From an uncultured Eubacteriales bacterium (GTDB lineage: Bacteria > Bacillota > Clostridia > Oscillospirales > Oscillospiraceae), in contig ONSQ01000008.1 of assembly GCA_900320465.1 (NCBI GenBank), forward strand, positions 45,925 to 109,924: 64,000 nt of DNA, given 5' to 3'. Positions 32,210 to 43,777 of this stretch are shown here, piece by piece. The position numbers and the translations under genes are program-made. The notes under the pieces were generated by a model that was given only the letters and a program-made list of their open reading frames with translations, had not been told where the DNA came from and did not search any database. Each line of letters begins with the position of its first letter. Position 1 is the first letter of the stretch.

Positions 32210-33991
32210 ATGAAACAATCCCGTACACACAACTGCGGCGAGCTGCGTCTTGGCGACGCGGGCGCGCGCGTAACGCTCTGCGGCTGGATGGAGAACGTCC
32301 GTGCGGTCTCCTCGTCGCTGGCCTTTGTGGTTCTGCGCGACTACTACGGCACCACCCAGCTGGTGATCGAGACCGAGGAGATGATGGGCGTCATCCGCGC
32401 CATCAACAAGGAGTCCACGATCTCCGTCACCGGAACCGTGCGCGAGCGTGCCAGCAAGAACCCCAATCTCCCTACCGGCGAGATCGAGATCGTCCCGGAG
32501 AGCATCTCCGTGCTGGGCAAATGCCGCTACAACGAGCTTCCCTTTGAGATCAACCGCAGCCGCGAGGCCGACGAAGCCACGCGTCTGAAGTACCGCTTCC
32601 TGGATCTGCGCAACCCGGCAGTGAAGAGCAACATCATCCTCCGCTGCCAGGTGGTGGCCGAGATCCGCCGTCTCATGACCGAGCACGGTTTTCTGGAGAT
32701 CACCACCCCGATCCTCACCGCCTCCTCGCCGGAGGGCGCGCGCGACTATCTGGTGCCCGCCAGAAAGCACCCCGGCAAGTTCTACGCCCTGCCCCAGGCG
32801 CCCCAGCAGTTCAAGCAGCTGCTGATGGCCTCGGGCTTTGACCGCTACTTCCAGATCGCTCCCTGCTTCCGTGACGAGGACGCCCGCGGCGACCGTACGC
32901 CGGGCGAGTTCTACCAGCTGGACATGGAAATGAGCTTCGCCACCCAGGAGGATGTGCTGGGCGTGCTGGAAGAGGTGCTGGTGCCGGTGTTTGAAAAGTA
33001 CGGTCTCTACGGCAACCGCGTCAGCCCCGCTCCCTTCCGCCGCATCCCCTATCTGGAGGCGATGGAGAAGTACGGCACCGACAAGCCCGACCTGCGCATC
33101 GATCTGGAGATCCAGGACGCCACCGCCCTGCTGCAGAACATCGGCTTCGGCCCCTTTGAGGGCAACACCGTCAAGGCCGTCGTGGTCTCCGGCTTCAACG
33201 CCACCCGCAAGCAGATCGACAAGCTCTGCGCGGACGTGGAGGTGCAGACTGCCCAGAAGAGCTACTGGTTCCGTCTGGACGAGAACGGCGAGATCGTCGG
33301 CGGCATCGCCAAGTTTGTCCAGGGCGTGAAGGACGAGCTGATCGCCGCCCTGGGTCTGCAGCCCGGCTGCTTTGTGGCCCTGGCCGCCGGCAAGCTGGCC
33401 GTGGCCCAGAAGACCGCGGGCGTGCTGCGCTCCAAGCTGGGACTGCTGTGCCCCGAGCATATGGACAAGGAGCAGTATCAGCTCTGCTGGATCGTGGACT
33501 TCCCGATGTACGAAATCGGCGAGGAGAGCGGCGAGCTGGAATTCTGCCACAACCCCTTCTCCATGCCCACCGGCGGTCTCGAGGTCCTCGAGAAGGCCGA
33601 GCGCGGCGAGATCGACCCGCTCACCATCATGGCCAACCAGTACGACCTGGTCTGCAACGGCTATGAAAGCGCCTCCGGCGCCGTGCGCAACCACGATCCC
33701 GAGATCATGATCAAGGCCTTTGAGTTGGTTCGTCTGGGCGAGGAGGACGTGAAGAAGAAGTTCCCCGCCATGTACAATGCCTTCTGCTACGGCGCTCCCC
33801 CTCACGCCGGCGCCGCCCCCGGCATCGACCGCATTGTCATGCTGCTCACGGGCGAGGAGTCGATCCGCGAGGTCATCACCTTCCCGATGAACCAGAAGGC
33901 CCAGGACCTGATGATGGGCGCCCCGTCCGAAGTCACGCAGAAGCAGCTCGATGAACTGCACATTGCGATCGTCGGCGAAGTAGAAGAATAA
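32210..33991 (+). CDS. aspS: Aspartyl-tRNA synthetase
   Basis: The 593-residue class II enzyme has the bacterial form: an N-terminal OB-fold (residues 1-110), motif 2 with FRDEDARGDRTPGEFYQLDMEM split by the catalytic Arg, a GAD insert (about 310-420) and motif 3 GAAPGIDRIVMLL near the C terminus. Whether it is discriminating for Asp or also charges Asn cannot be judged here, since gatCAB is outside the window. It is in the same direction as hisS. Confidence 0.95.
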   Translation: MKQSRTHNCGELRLGDAGARVTLCGWMENVRAVSSSLAFVVLRDYYGTTQLVIETEEMMGVIRAINKESTISVTGTVRERASKNPNLPTGEIEIVPESISVLGKCRYNELPFEINRSREADEATRLKYRFLDLRNPAVKSNIILRCQVVAEIRRLMTEHGFLEITTPILTASSPEGARDYLVPARKHPGKFYALPQAPQQFKQLLMASGFDRYFQIAPCFRDEDARGDRTPGEFYQLDMEMSFATQEDVLGVLEEVLVPVFEKYGLYGNRVSPAPFRRIPYLEAMEKYGTDKPDLRIDLEIQDATALLQNIGFGPFEGNTVKAVVVSGFNATRKQIDKLCADVEVQTAQKSYWFRLDENGEIVGGIAKFVQGVKDELIAALGLQPGCFVALAAGKLAVAQKTAGVLRSKLGLLCPEHMDKEQYQLCWIVDFPMYEIGEESGELEFCHNPFSMPTGGLEVLEKAERGEIDPLTIMANQYDLVCNGYESASGAVRNHDPEIMIKAFELVRLGEEDVKKKFPAMYNAFCYGAPPHAGAAPGIDRIVMLLTGEESIREVITFPMNQKAQDLMMGAPSEVTQKQLDELHIAIVGEVEE

Positions 33992-34004
33992 TCACAAGAT
34001 CGCG

Positions 34005-34038
34005 ACAGCCGGAGAAAGCAATTCCTCCGGCTGTTTTA
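34005..34038 (+). terminator. Weak hairpin terminator after aspS
   Basis: ACAGCCGGAG (34005-34014) pairs with CTCCGGCTGT (34025-34034), followed by TTT and then the ribosome site of the next gene. The short T-run suggests partial termination. Confidence 0.6.
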
Positions 34039-34051
34039 AGGAGAATGAGCC

Positions 34052-35572
34052 ATGCTTTCCTGTGTCAAAAGCTTTGGCGTCAGCGGCGTGGGCGGCTTTG
34101 CCGTCGCCGTGGAGGTCTATATCTCCGGCGGCCTGCCGGGTTTTGAGATCGTGGGGCTGCCCGACGCGGCGGTGCGCGAAGCGCGCGAGCGCGTGCGCGC
34201 GGCCATCAAGAACAACGGCTTTCGCTTTCCTCCCAGCCGGCTGACCGTGAATCTCGCCCCGGCCGACCGCAAAAAGGCCGGCACGCTCTACGACCTGCCG
34301 ATCCTCATCGGCATCCTCGCGGCCCAGGGGGAGATCGACGCGCCGAGCGGCGACTGCGCCTTTCTGGGCGAGCTTGCCCTGGACGGCTCGCTGCGCCGGG
34401 TGTCCGGGGCGCTGCCCATGGCCATCGCGGCGGAGCGCAGCGGGGTGAAAAAGCTCTTCCTGCCCGCCGAGAACGCCGCGGAGGCCGCCTTTGCCGAAAG
34501 CGTGGAGGTCTACGGTGTGGAGAGCGTGCGTGATCTCATCGCCCATCTGCGCGGTGAGAAGGAGATTTCCCCCGCCGCGGCGCCGGACATATTTGCCGAG
34601 GCGCTGCCGCTGCCGGACTATGCCGACGTCAAGGGCCAGGAGAGCGTCAAGCGCGCCTTCGAGGTGGCCGCAGCTGGCGGTCACAATCTGCTGTGCGTGG
34701 GTCCGCCGGGCTCTGGTAAGTCGATGATGGCCAAGCGTCTGCCCTCGATTCTGCCGGACATGAGCCGGGAGGAGATCATCGAGGCCACCGAGATCCACTC
34801 CGTGGCCGGGCTCACCAGCCGGGAAAAGCCCATTGTCTGCACGCGGCCCTTCCGCTCGCCCCACCACACGGTGTCCGGGCCGGGTCTGTCCGGCGGCGGC
34901 ACCATCCCCCGCCCGGGGGAGATCAGTCTGGCCGACACCGGCGTGCTGTTTCTCGATGAGCTGCCGGAATTTCGCAGCGACGTGCTGGAGGTGCTGCGCC
35001 AGCCCCTGGAGGACGGCGAGGTCACGGTCTCGCGCGTGTCCGGCTCGGTCAGCTTTCCCAGTCACTTCATGCTCGTCTGCGCCATGAACCCCTGCAAGTG
35101 CGGCTGGTACGGCCACCCCTCGGGGCGCTGCCGCTGCAGCGAGGCGGACATCCGCCGCTATCAGGGGCGCATCTCCGGTCCCCTGCTGGACCGTATCGAC
35201 ATCATCACCGAGGTCCCCTCGCTGGAGTTTGACGAGCTCAAGCGCCGCGCCCCGGCCGAGAGCTCGGCTGAGATCAAAAAGCGGGTGGACGCCGCCCGCG
35301 CCATCCAGCGTCGGCGCTTTTCCTCCTCCGTCACCTCCTGCAACGCCCGCATGGACAGCCGTGAGCTTCGCAGCTTCTGCGTCCTGGACGCCGAGAGCGA
35401 GGAACTCATGCGCGGCGCCTTTGAGGCTATGGGGCTGTCCGCCCGCAGCTATGACCGCATCCTGCGCGTGGCGCGCACCATTGCGGACCTGGACGGCTCG
35501 GAGGAGATCCGCAGCGACCATCTGGCCGAGGCGATCCAATACCGCAGCTATGACCTGGCGAAAGGAGAGTGA
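34052..35572 (+). CDS. YifB/ComM family Mg-chelatase-like AAA ATPase
   Basis: The 506-residue protein has the N-terminal YifB region (FEIVGLPDAAVREARERVR), a Walker A GPPGSGKS near residues 217-224 and the Mg-chelatase-type core with a zinc-like CNPCKCGWYGHP stretch. ComM of this family is a helicase that aids branch migration in natural transformation. Start ATG 34052 follows AAGGAG. The next gene begins three bases after the stop. Confidence 0.92.
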   Translation: MLSCVKSFGVSGVGGFAVAVEVYISGGLPGFEIVGLPDAAVREARERVRAAIKNNGFRFPPSRLTVNLAPADRKKAGTLYDLPILIGILAAQGEIDAPSGDCAFLGELALDGSLRRVSGALPMAIAAERSGVKKLFLPAENAAEAAFAESVEVYGVESVRDLIAHLRGEKEISPAAAPDIFAEALPLPDYADVKGQESVKRAFEVAAAGGHNLLCVGPPGSGKSMMAKRLPSILPDMSREEIIEATEIHSVAGLTSREKPIVCTRPFRSPHHTVSGPGLSGGGTIPRPGEISLADTGVLFLDELPEFRSDVLEVLRQPLEDGEVTVSRVSGSVSFPSHFMLVCAMNPCKCGWYGHPSGRCRCSEADIRRYQGRISGPLLDRIDIITEVPSLEFDELKRRAPAESSAEIKKRVDAARAIQRRRFSSSVTSCNARMDSRELRSFCVLDAESEELMRGAFEAMGLSARSYDRILRVARTIADLDGSEEIRSDHLAEAIQYRSYDLAKGE

Positions 35573-35575
35573 ACC

Positions 35576-36532
35576 ATGAAAGCAAGACGACTTTGCGCGC
35601 TGCTTCTCTGCGCGCTGCTTCTTTCCGGCTGCGGCGCCGCGCCCCTCTCCCAAAGCCCCGCCCCCGCGGTGGAGAGTGCCATGCCGAGCGCCCCGGCGGA
35701 ATCGCCGGAGGCAGCCCCGGCGTCTGATGTGACCGTGACGGAGGACCTGCCGGACGCGCTGCGTTTTTCCGTCTCCCTGCCGGCGCTGCCGGATTCGCCC
35801 TACGATCTGGAGCGCTGCTTTTCCGGTGCCGATGAGCACGACTGCGCCTTCTGCTACCCGGATTTCTGCGAGCAGTGGGTGGAGGACGGTGTGATCCGCC
35901 TGTCCCCCCGGCGCTTCTTCGGCCGTATTTTTCTCTCCTCCGTCCGCCGCGACGCACCGGACGCGCCGCAAACCCTGCTCTCGCTGCTGGATACCGCCAA
36001 GTGGGGCGCCTCGGCCAATGAAATGACCGTGGGCAGCGGCCACGACGGCCTGCGCATGAGCCATTTGAAATACGACACCTACCGCCGCTGGATCGTGTGG
36101 GAGGCCGGGGATCGCTACTACACCCTCTATGCCGCCTGCTTTGACCGCTATGAGGACACCATCAACGCAGTGCTCGACACCATCGTCGCCTCCTTCCTCA
36201 CCCAGGAAGAGCTGACCGGCTGCTCCTGCGCTCCCGGTGCGCTGCTGCGCCAAAGCAGAGGCCTGAGCCTGTCTTACGACAGCGCGTCCCTGGCTCTCAC
36301 GGACGAGGGCTTTGCCCTGCGTCTGCTGCTCAGAGCCGACAGCGCCTCCGACAGCCCCGTCGTGCTCTCGGCCGGCTCCGCCGTCTGCACGATCTCCCCG
36401 GGCGAGAGCGCCCTCTGGCCCCTGGAACTGCCCCTCTCCGTCGGAGGGGAAACCACGCTGTCCATTACCGCCCGTTCCGAGGACGCAGATCTTGCCGACC
36501 TCGGACTGGAGCTGATCATAAAGGAAACCTGA
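35576..36532 (+). CDS. Hypothetical lipoprotein
   Basis: The 318-residue product has a signal peptide with lipobox LSGC, an Ala/Pro/Glu linker to about residue 55 and an unrecognised globular part. The mature region contains several Cys, including DEHDCAFCYPDFCEQW near residues 86-101, which may form disulfides. It sits between yifB and thiI with tight spacing, which suggests co-expression rather than shared function. Confidence 0.8.
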   Translation: MKARRLCALLLCALLLSGCGAAPLSQSPAPAVESAMPSAPAESPEAAPASDVTVTEDLPDALRFSVSLPALPDSPYDLERCFSGADEHDCAFCYPDFCEQWVEDGVIRLSPRRFFGRIFLSSVRRDAPDAPQTLLSLLDTAKWGASANEMTVGSGHDGLRMSHLKYDTYRRWIVWEAGDRYYTLYAACFDRYEDTINAVLDTIVASFLTQEELTGCSCAPGALLRQSRGLSLSYDSASLALTDEGFALRLLLRADSASDSPVVLSAGSAVCTISPGESALWPLELPLSVGGETTLSITARSEDADLADLGLELIIKET

Positions 36533-36533
36533 T

Positions 36534-37706
36534 ATGAAAGAAATCATCCTCTGCAAGCTCGGTGAGATCGTTCTCAAGGGTCTCAACCGCAAGAGCTTTG
36601 AACAAAAGCTGCTGTCCAATCTGCGCCACAGTCTCTATCCTCTGGGCAACTACCGCGTCTGGTGCGCCCAGTCCACGGTGTATGTGGAAGCAGCCGACGA
36701 GAACGCCGACATGGACGCGGCCTATGAGGCGGCCAAAAAGGTCTTCGGCATCATCAAGCTCAGCCGGGCCGCCGCCTGTGAAAAGGACAAGGACGCCATC
36801 ACCGCCCTGGCCAGGGAGTACCTGCACGACGCGCTCATGAGCGCCAGGAGCTTCAAGGTGGAAACCAAGCGCAGCGACAAGCGCTTCCCCATGACCAGCA
36901 TCGAGCTGAGCCAGTATGTGGGCGGCGAGCTGGCCGAGGCTTATCCCCATCTGCGGGTGGACATGCACGAGCCGGAGCTGATCGTCAATCTGGAGGTCCG
37001 CGACGTGGCGGCCTATGTACACACCGCGGCTGAGGACGGCGCGGGCGGCATGCCCGTGGGCTCCAACGGCGTGGCGGTCTCGCTGCTCTCCGGCGGCATC
37101 GACAGCCCGGTGTCCACCTACATGATCGCCCGGCGCGGCGTGCGCCTGGTGCCGGTGCACTTCTTCTCCTTCCCCTACACCTCCGAGGCGGCCAAGGAAA
37201 AGGTCATCGAGCTTGCCCGTCTGCTGACGCCCTATTGCGGCAAGATGTGCCTGCTGGTGGTCCCCTTCACCCATATCCAGGAGGAGATCCGCGACAAGTG
37301 CCCCGAGGAGTACTTCACGCTGATCATGCGCCGCTTCATGATGCGCATTGCCCAGGCCATCGCCGCCGATCAGGGCGCCAGGGCCATCGTCACCGGTGAA
37401 AATCTGGGCCAGGTGGCCAGCCAGACAATGGAAGCCATGGCCTCCACCCAGTCGGTGATCTCCCTGCCCGTGCTCCAGCCGCTCATCGGCATGGACAAGG
37501 AGGAGATCATCCGCTTTGCCCGCCGCATCGGCACCTTTGAGACCTCGATCCTGCCCTATGAGGACTGCTGCACGGTCTTTACGCCCCGGCATCCCAAGAC
37601 CCATCCGAAGCTGGAAGAGGTGGCCAGGGCCGAGAGCGCCATGGACGTGGGCGCCCTGGTGGCCGAGGCGCTGGCCGGTGTGGAGAGAGTGCAGGTGGGC
37701 CGATGA
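36534..37706 (+). CDS. thiI: tRNA 4-thiouridine synthase ThiI
   Basis: ThiI transfers sulfur to U8 of tRNA and can supply thiamine synthesis. The 390-residue protein has an N-terminal ferredoxin-like and THUMP part, and the PP-loop SGGIDSPVSTYM near residues 186-197. The C-terminal rhodanese domain found in E. coli is absent, so sulfur must come from a partner. It overlaps cinA by four bases. Confidence 0.94.
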   Translation: MKEIILCKLGEIVLKGLNRKSFEQKLLSNLRHSLYPLGNYRVWCAQSTVYVEAADENADMDAAYEAAKKVFGIIKLSRAAACEKDKDAITALAREYLHDALMSARSFKVETKRSDKRFPMTSIELSQYVGGELAEAYPHLRVDMHEPELIVNLEVRDVAAYVHTAAEDGAGGMPVGSNGVAVSLLSGGIDSPVSTYMIARRGVRLVPVHFFSFPYTSEAAKEKVIELARLLTPYCGKMCLLVVPFTHIQEEIRDKCPEEYFTLIMRRFMMRIAQAIAADQGARAIVTGENLGQVASQTMEAMASTQSVISLPVLQPLIGMDKEEIIRFARRIGTFETSILPYEDCCTVFTPRHPKTHPKLEEVARAESAMDVGALVAEALAGVERVQVGR

Positions 37707-38965
37707 GCGATCGGGCCTACAACACCGAGATCCTCTCCGTCGGCACTGAGCTGCTGCTGGGTCACGTGACCAACACTGACGCCCGGGACATTTCCGAGAT
37801 GCTCTCCAAAATCGGCATCAACGTGCGCTACCACACGGTGGTGGGCGACAACCCCCAGCGTCTGCGCGACTGCGTGGAGATCGCCAAGGGCCGCGCCGAC
37901 ATCATCATCACCACCGGCGGTCTGGGGCCCACCTGCGACGATCTGACCAAGCAGATCCTCGCCGAGTCCTTCGGTCTGAAGCTGGTGGAGGACAAGGCCG
38001 AGCGCGAGGGGCTGTACGACTATATCAAATACAGCCGCCGCTTCACCCCGAACAACTATGCCCAGGCCATGCTGCCCGAGGGCTGCACGGTCTTTCACAA
38101 CAACTGCGGCACCGCGCCGGGCTGCGCCTTTGAAAAGGACGGCAAGACCGTGATCATGATCCCCGGCCCCCCCAAGGAGTGCCGCGCCATGTTCACCGAG
38201 AGCGCGCTGCCCTATCTCAGAAAGCTCTCGGGCGGCCAGATCGTGTCCCACTCGCTGCGCATCTTCGGCATCGGCGAGAGCGCCGTGGACCAGATGTTCC
38301 GCGACGAGATGGACCGGATGACGAATCCCACCATGGCCCCCTACGCCAAGGAGTGCGACTGTCTGCTGCAGGTGACGGCCAAGGCCGATACCGCCGCCGA
38401 GGCCGAGGCCATGATCCGTCCCGTGATGGAGAGGGCGGCCGCCCGTTTGGGCGACTATGTCTACGGCGTGGACGTGGAGTGTATGGAGGAGGCGGTTTTC
38501 GCCCTGATGGAGCAAAACGGCATGACCTTCGCCGCGGCCGAAAGCTGCACCGGCGGTGAGCTTGCCAAGCGCTTCACCGACATTCCCGGCGCCAGCGCCC
38601 ATTTTCTGGGCGGCGTGGTGACCTACACCAACGAAATGAAGGCAAAGCTTCTGGGCATCGATCCCGCGCTGATCGCATCAAAGGGCGCCGTGAGCTATGA
38701 GGTCGCCTACGAGATGGCCGACCGCATCCGCCGCCTCTCCGGGGCCGACTTCGGCGTAGGCGTCACGGGACTGGCGGGGCCGGACGGCGACGGCGTGCAC
38801 GAGGTGGGCACGGTGTTCGTCTCGCTCGCGGACAAGGATGGCGTCACCGTACGGGAGCTGCACCTGGGGGCTCACCGCACCCGCAGCTTCATCCGCCGCA
38901 TGGCTGGCAACCACGTTTACGACATGCTCCGCCGCGCCATGACCGGGCTGAAACTTACGCCTTGA
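37703..38965 (+). CDS. cinA: CinA family protein (NMN deamidase / competence-damage protein)
   Basis: The 420-residue protein has the N-terminal MoaB-like domain (VGTELLLGHVTNTDA, TTGGLGPTCDD) and the C-terminal nicotinamide mononucleotide deamidase domain (ESCTGGELAKR). The GPPKEC loop lies between. Together the domains recycle NMN in NAD metabolism. It is the last gene before the pta promoter, which overlaps its stop codon. Confidence 0.94.
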   Translation: MSDRAYNTEILSVGTELLLGHVTNTDARDISEMLSKIGINVRYHTVVGDNPQRLRDCVEIAKGRADIIITTGGLGPTCDDLTKQILAESFGLKLVEDKAEREGLYDYIKYSRRFTPNNYAQAMLPEGCTVFHNNCGTAPGCAFEKDGKTVIMIPGPPKECRAMFTESALPYLRKLSGGQIVSHSLRIFGIGESAVDQMFRDEMDRMTNPTMAPYAKECDCLLQVTAKADTAAEAEAMIRPVMERAAARLGDYVYGVDVECMEEAVFALMEQNGMTFAAAESCTGGELAKRFTDIPGASAHFLGGVVTYTNEMKAKLLGIDPALIASKGAVSYEVAYEMADRIRRLSGADFGVGVTGLAGPDGDGVHEVGTVFVSLADKDGVTVRELHLGAHRTRSFIRRMAGNHVYDMLRRAMTGLKLTP

Positions 38966-38990
38966 AAAACGCACTCAACCGTGATACAGT
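38962..38990 (+). promoter_or_regulatory. Promoter of pta
   Basis: TTGAAA (38962-38967), a 17-base spacer and TACAGT (38985-38990). The -35 overlaps the cinA stop codon. Confidence 0.65.
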
Positions 38991-39053
38991 ATTCTTGTTG
39001 AGCAAAGATCCTTTGAATGGAAAAAACATATATTTTCATTGGAGGCATAAAAC

Positions 39054-40055
39054 ATGTTTGAGAACCTGATCGAGATCCTGAAGGCCAATCCCCGGAAGAT
39101 CGTTTATACCGAGGGTACCGACGCGCGTATTCTCGAGTCCGTCGCCCGTCTGAAGAAGGACGGCTTTCTGACCCCCATCCTGGTGGGCAACGTGGAGGCC
39201 GTCAAGGCAGCTGCCGAAAAGGGCGGCTTTGATATCGAGGGTCTGGAAATCGTTGACCCCGCCACCTACGAGCGCATGGACGAGATGGTCGAGACCATGG
39301 TCGCCCTGCGCAAGGGCAAGATGACCGCCGAGGAATGCCGCGCCAGTCTGCAGAAGGGCAACTACTTCGGCACCATGCTGGTCAAGATGGGTGTGGCCGA
39401 CGCGCTTCTGGGCGGCGCCACCTACTCCACCGCCGACACCGTCCGTCCGGCCCTGCAGCTGGTCAAGACCCGCAAGGGCGCCAATCTGGTGAGCTCCTGC
39501 TTCATTCTGGTCAAGGAAGGCGCGCCGATGCTGTGCATGGGCGACTGCGCCATCAACATCAGCTATGAAGACCGTCTGGACAAGGAAGGCAACGTGGTCC
39601 TCTCTGCCGCGGCCCAGCTGGCCGAGGTTGCCGTGGCCACCGCCGGCACCGCCAAGGTCTTCGGCATGGACCCCAAGGTCGCCATGCTGTCCTACTCCAC
39701 CAAGGGCTCCGGCAAGGGCGCCAACGTGGATCTGGTCCGCAACGCCACCGCCATCGCCAAGGAAATGGCTCCCGAGCTGGATCTGGACGGCGAGATGCAG
39801 TTTGACGCCGCCGTCAGCCCCGTCGTCGGCCAGCTGAAGTTCCCCGGCAGCAAGGTTGCCGGCTATGCCAACACCTTCATCTTCCCGGAGATCCAGTCCG
39901 GCAACATCGGCTACAAGATCGCCCAGCGTCTCGGCGGTTACGCCGCCTACGGCCCCATCCTGCAGGGTCTGAACGCGCCCATCAACGATCTGTCCCGCGG
40001 CTGCGACGCCGAGGAGGTCTACCAGATGTCCATCATCACCGCTGCGCTGGCCTGA
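39054..40055 (+). CDS. pta: Phosphate acetyltransferase
   Basis: The enzyme interconverts acetyl-CoA and acetyl phosphate, the first step of ATP-yielding acetate formation. The 333-residue, single-domain form matches Clostridia: YTEGTDARI near the N terminus, GMDPKVAMLSYSTKGSGKG in mid-protein and PEIQSGNIGYKIAQRLGG near the C terminus. GGAGG precedes ATG 39054. Acetate kinase is not adjacent. Codon use is strongly biased, in keeping with high expression. Confidence 0.94.
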   Translation: MFENLIEILKANPRKIVYTEGTDARILESVARLKKDGFLTPILVGNVEAVKAAAEKGGFDIEGLEIVDPATYERMDEMVETMVALRKGKMTAEECRASLQKGNYFGTMLVKMGVADALLGGATYSTADTVRPALQLVKTRKGANLVSSCFILVKEGAPMLCMGDCAINISYEDRLDKEGNVVLSAAAQLAEVAVATAGTAKVFGMDPKVAMLSYSTKGSGKGANVDLVRNATAIAKEMAPELDLDGEMQFDAAVSPVVGQLKFPGSKVAGYANTFIFPEIQSGNIGYKIAQRLGGYAAYGPILQGLNAPINDLSRGCDAEEVYQMSIITAALA

Positions 40056-40065
40056 CGCCGTTTTG

Positions 40066-40121
40066 GTTTTTAGTTCTTAGTTTTTAGTTCTTAGAGAAAG
40101 GGCGGCCTTTGGCCGCCCTTT
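40066..40121 (+). terminator. Heptamer repeats and hairpin terminator after pta
   Basis: GTTTTTA and GTTCTTA alternate over 40066-40093, then an 11-bp perfect stem (40097-40107 with 40111-40121) follows with a three-base loop and T-run. The heptamers match the type at 15701-15795. Confidence 0.8.
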
Positions 40122-40136
40122 ATTGAGGTGAAGAGC

Positions 40137-40583
40137 ATGGAGCATGAAGGCTATATGCGCATGGCGCTGGAGCTGGCGCGCGAGGCCGCGGCGGACGGCG
40201 AGGTGCCCGTCGGCTGCGTGATCGCGGACGCCGACGGTGCCGTCATCGGCCGCGGGCGCAACCGGCGGGAGAAACACGCCGACGCCACCGCTCACGCCGA
40301 AGTGGAGGCCATCCGCCAGGCGGGCGAGGCTCTGGGCAGCTGGCGGCTGGACGGCTGCACGCTGTATGTGACGCTGGAGCCCTGCCCCATGTGCGCCGGG
40401 GCCATCATCAACGCCCGCGTCCCCACCGTGGTCTACGCCGCGGCGGACGAGCTCAGCGGCTCCTGCGGCAGCGTGATCGACCTGTTTTTCGAGCGCTATC
40501 CCCATCATCCACGCGTCTTCGCCGGGTGTCTGGCGGAGGAGAGCGCTGCGCTGCTTCGATCTTTTTTCAGCTCGCTGCGCTGA
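40137..40583 (+). CDS. tadA: tRNA-specific adenosine deaminase
   Basis: TadA converts the wobble adenosine of tRNA-Arg to inosine. The 148-residue protein has the zinc-binding and proton-shuttle motifs HAEVEAI near residues 46-52 and PCPMCAGA near 81-88. ATG 40137 is seven bases after GAGGTG; an upstream in-frame GTG lies within that site. It is a single gene between a terminator and a long non-coding interval. Confidence 0.95.
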   Translation: MEHEGYMRMALELAREAAADGEVPVGCVIADADGAVIGRGRNRREKHADATAHAEVEAIRQAGEALGSWRLDGCTLYVTLEPCPMCAGAIINARVPTVVYAAADELSGSCGSVIDLFFERYPHHPRVFAGCLAEESAALLRSFFSSLR

Positions 40584-40853
40584 TTATCTATCATTATCAT
40601 ATCTTTTTCGTATGATACTTTTCCCGGTCTCCAGATCCTTCCATACGACGGTTTGCCGACAGTGCGGCAAACCGTCGTATTGCTGCATTTTGGGCCTTTA
40701 TTTGCGTTTTTTTCGTCCATGCGCCGAAATGTGCGGCTTGTTTTGACAAATATATAACAATGTGCTTTAATAATTGATAGTATTCTACCGGCTTTTTTCC
40801 GGCAAACGGCTCGATTGTGTGTTTAATTTGACAAGAGAAATGGCCGTATTGCC
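40584..40853. other. Intergenic region with a perfect 16-bp hairpin
   Basis: No open frame here has a ribosome site. The main feature is an exact 16-bp stem, 40643-40658 with 40665-40680, with a six-base loop. It lacks a T-run, so it may terminate tadA with help, or be a structured RNA. The rest (40690-40850) is A+T-rich compared with the window and has no convincing gene. Confidence 0.6.
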
Positions 40854-40882
40854 TTGAAACCGGGGAGAGAATGCGGTAAAAT
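40854..40882 (+). promoter_or_regulatory. Promoter of the V-type ATPase operon
   Basis: TTGAAA (40854-40859), a 17-base spacer and TAAAAT (40877-40882). The leader of about 55 bases contains a small hairpin, 40901-40907 with 40912-40918 around a TCCG loop, just before the ribosome site. Confidence 0.75.
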
Positions 40883-40944
40883 ATCCTATGTTGCAAAGAC
40901 TCCGTCCTCCGGGACGGAAATCACCGATCAGAGGGGGTGTGTCG

Positions 40945-41259
40945 ATGTCATTCGAGGCGATTTACAACATTGCCGAGGCCGAGGCCCAGGCCAAAGCCGC
41001 GGTTGCCGAGGCCGAGAGCCGCGCGCGCGCGATGCTGGCCGAGGCTGAGAACGAGGGAAAGGCTTCTGTCGATGCCGCCGTCGCCAAGGCCGAGCGTGAG
41101 CTGAGCGCCCTGCGCGTCAAGGCCGCGGAGAAGGCCGAGGGAGAGGCCGCACGTCTTTCCGGCGAGCTGGACACGAAAAAAGCCGTGCTGCTTGCCAAGG
41201 CCCAGGCCAAGCTCGATCGCGCCGCATCTCTCGTAGTGGAAAGGATAGTGAACAACTGA
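40945..41259 (+). CDS. ntpF: V-type ATP synthase subunit G/H-like stalk protein
   Basis: The 104-residue, highly charged, Ala- and Glu-rich protein is helical and forms a coiled coil over most of its length. Such small subunits pair with subunit E as the peripheral stalk. Assignment rests on length, coiled-coil pattern and first place in the operon, as for ntpF of Enterococcus. ATG 40945 is seven bases after GAGGGGG. Confidence 0.85.
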   Translation: MSFEAIYNIAEAEAQAKAAVAEAESRARAMLAEAENEGKASVDAAVAKAERELSALRVKAAEKAEGEAARLSGELDTKKAVLLAKAQAKLDRAASLVVERIVNN

Positions 41260-41260
41260 G

Positions 41261-43754
<2,494 letters not shown>

Positions 43755-43777
43755 TAGCGCGAGAAGGAAGGTTCGCT

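Noticed and set aside
31322-33961. Leftward open frame of 879 codons opposite hisS and aspS
   Set aside because: It lies antisense to two certain tRNA synthetases and has a His/Gly/Val-rich shadow composition.
33992-36619. Leftward open frame of 875 codons opposite yifB and a lipoprotein gene
   Set aside because: Same shadow pattern; no start signals, and real genes occupy the other strand.
40883-40944. Na+ or other riboswitch in the V-type ATPase leader
   Set aside because: The leader is about 55 bases with one seven-base-pair hairpin, too short for a known riboswitch.
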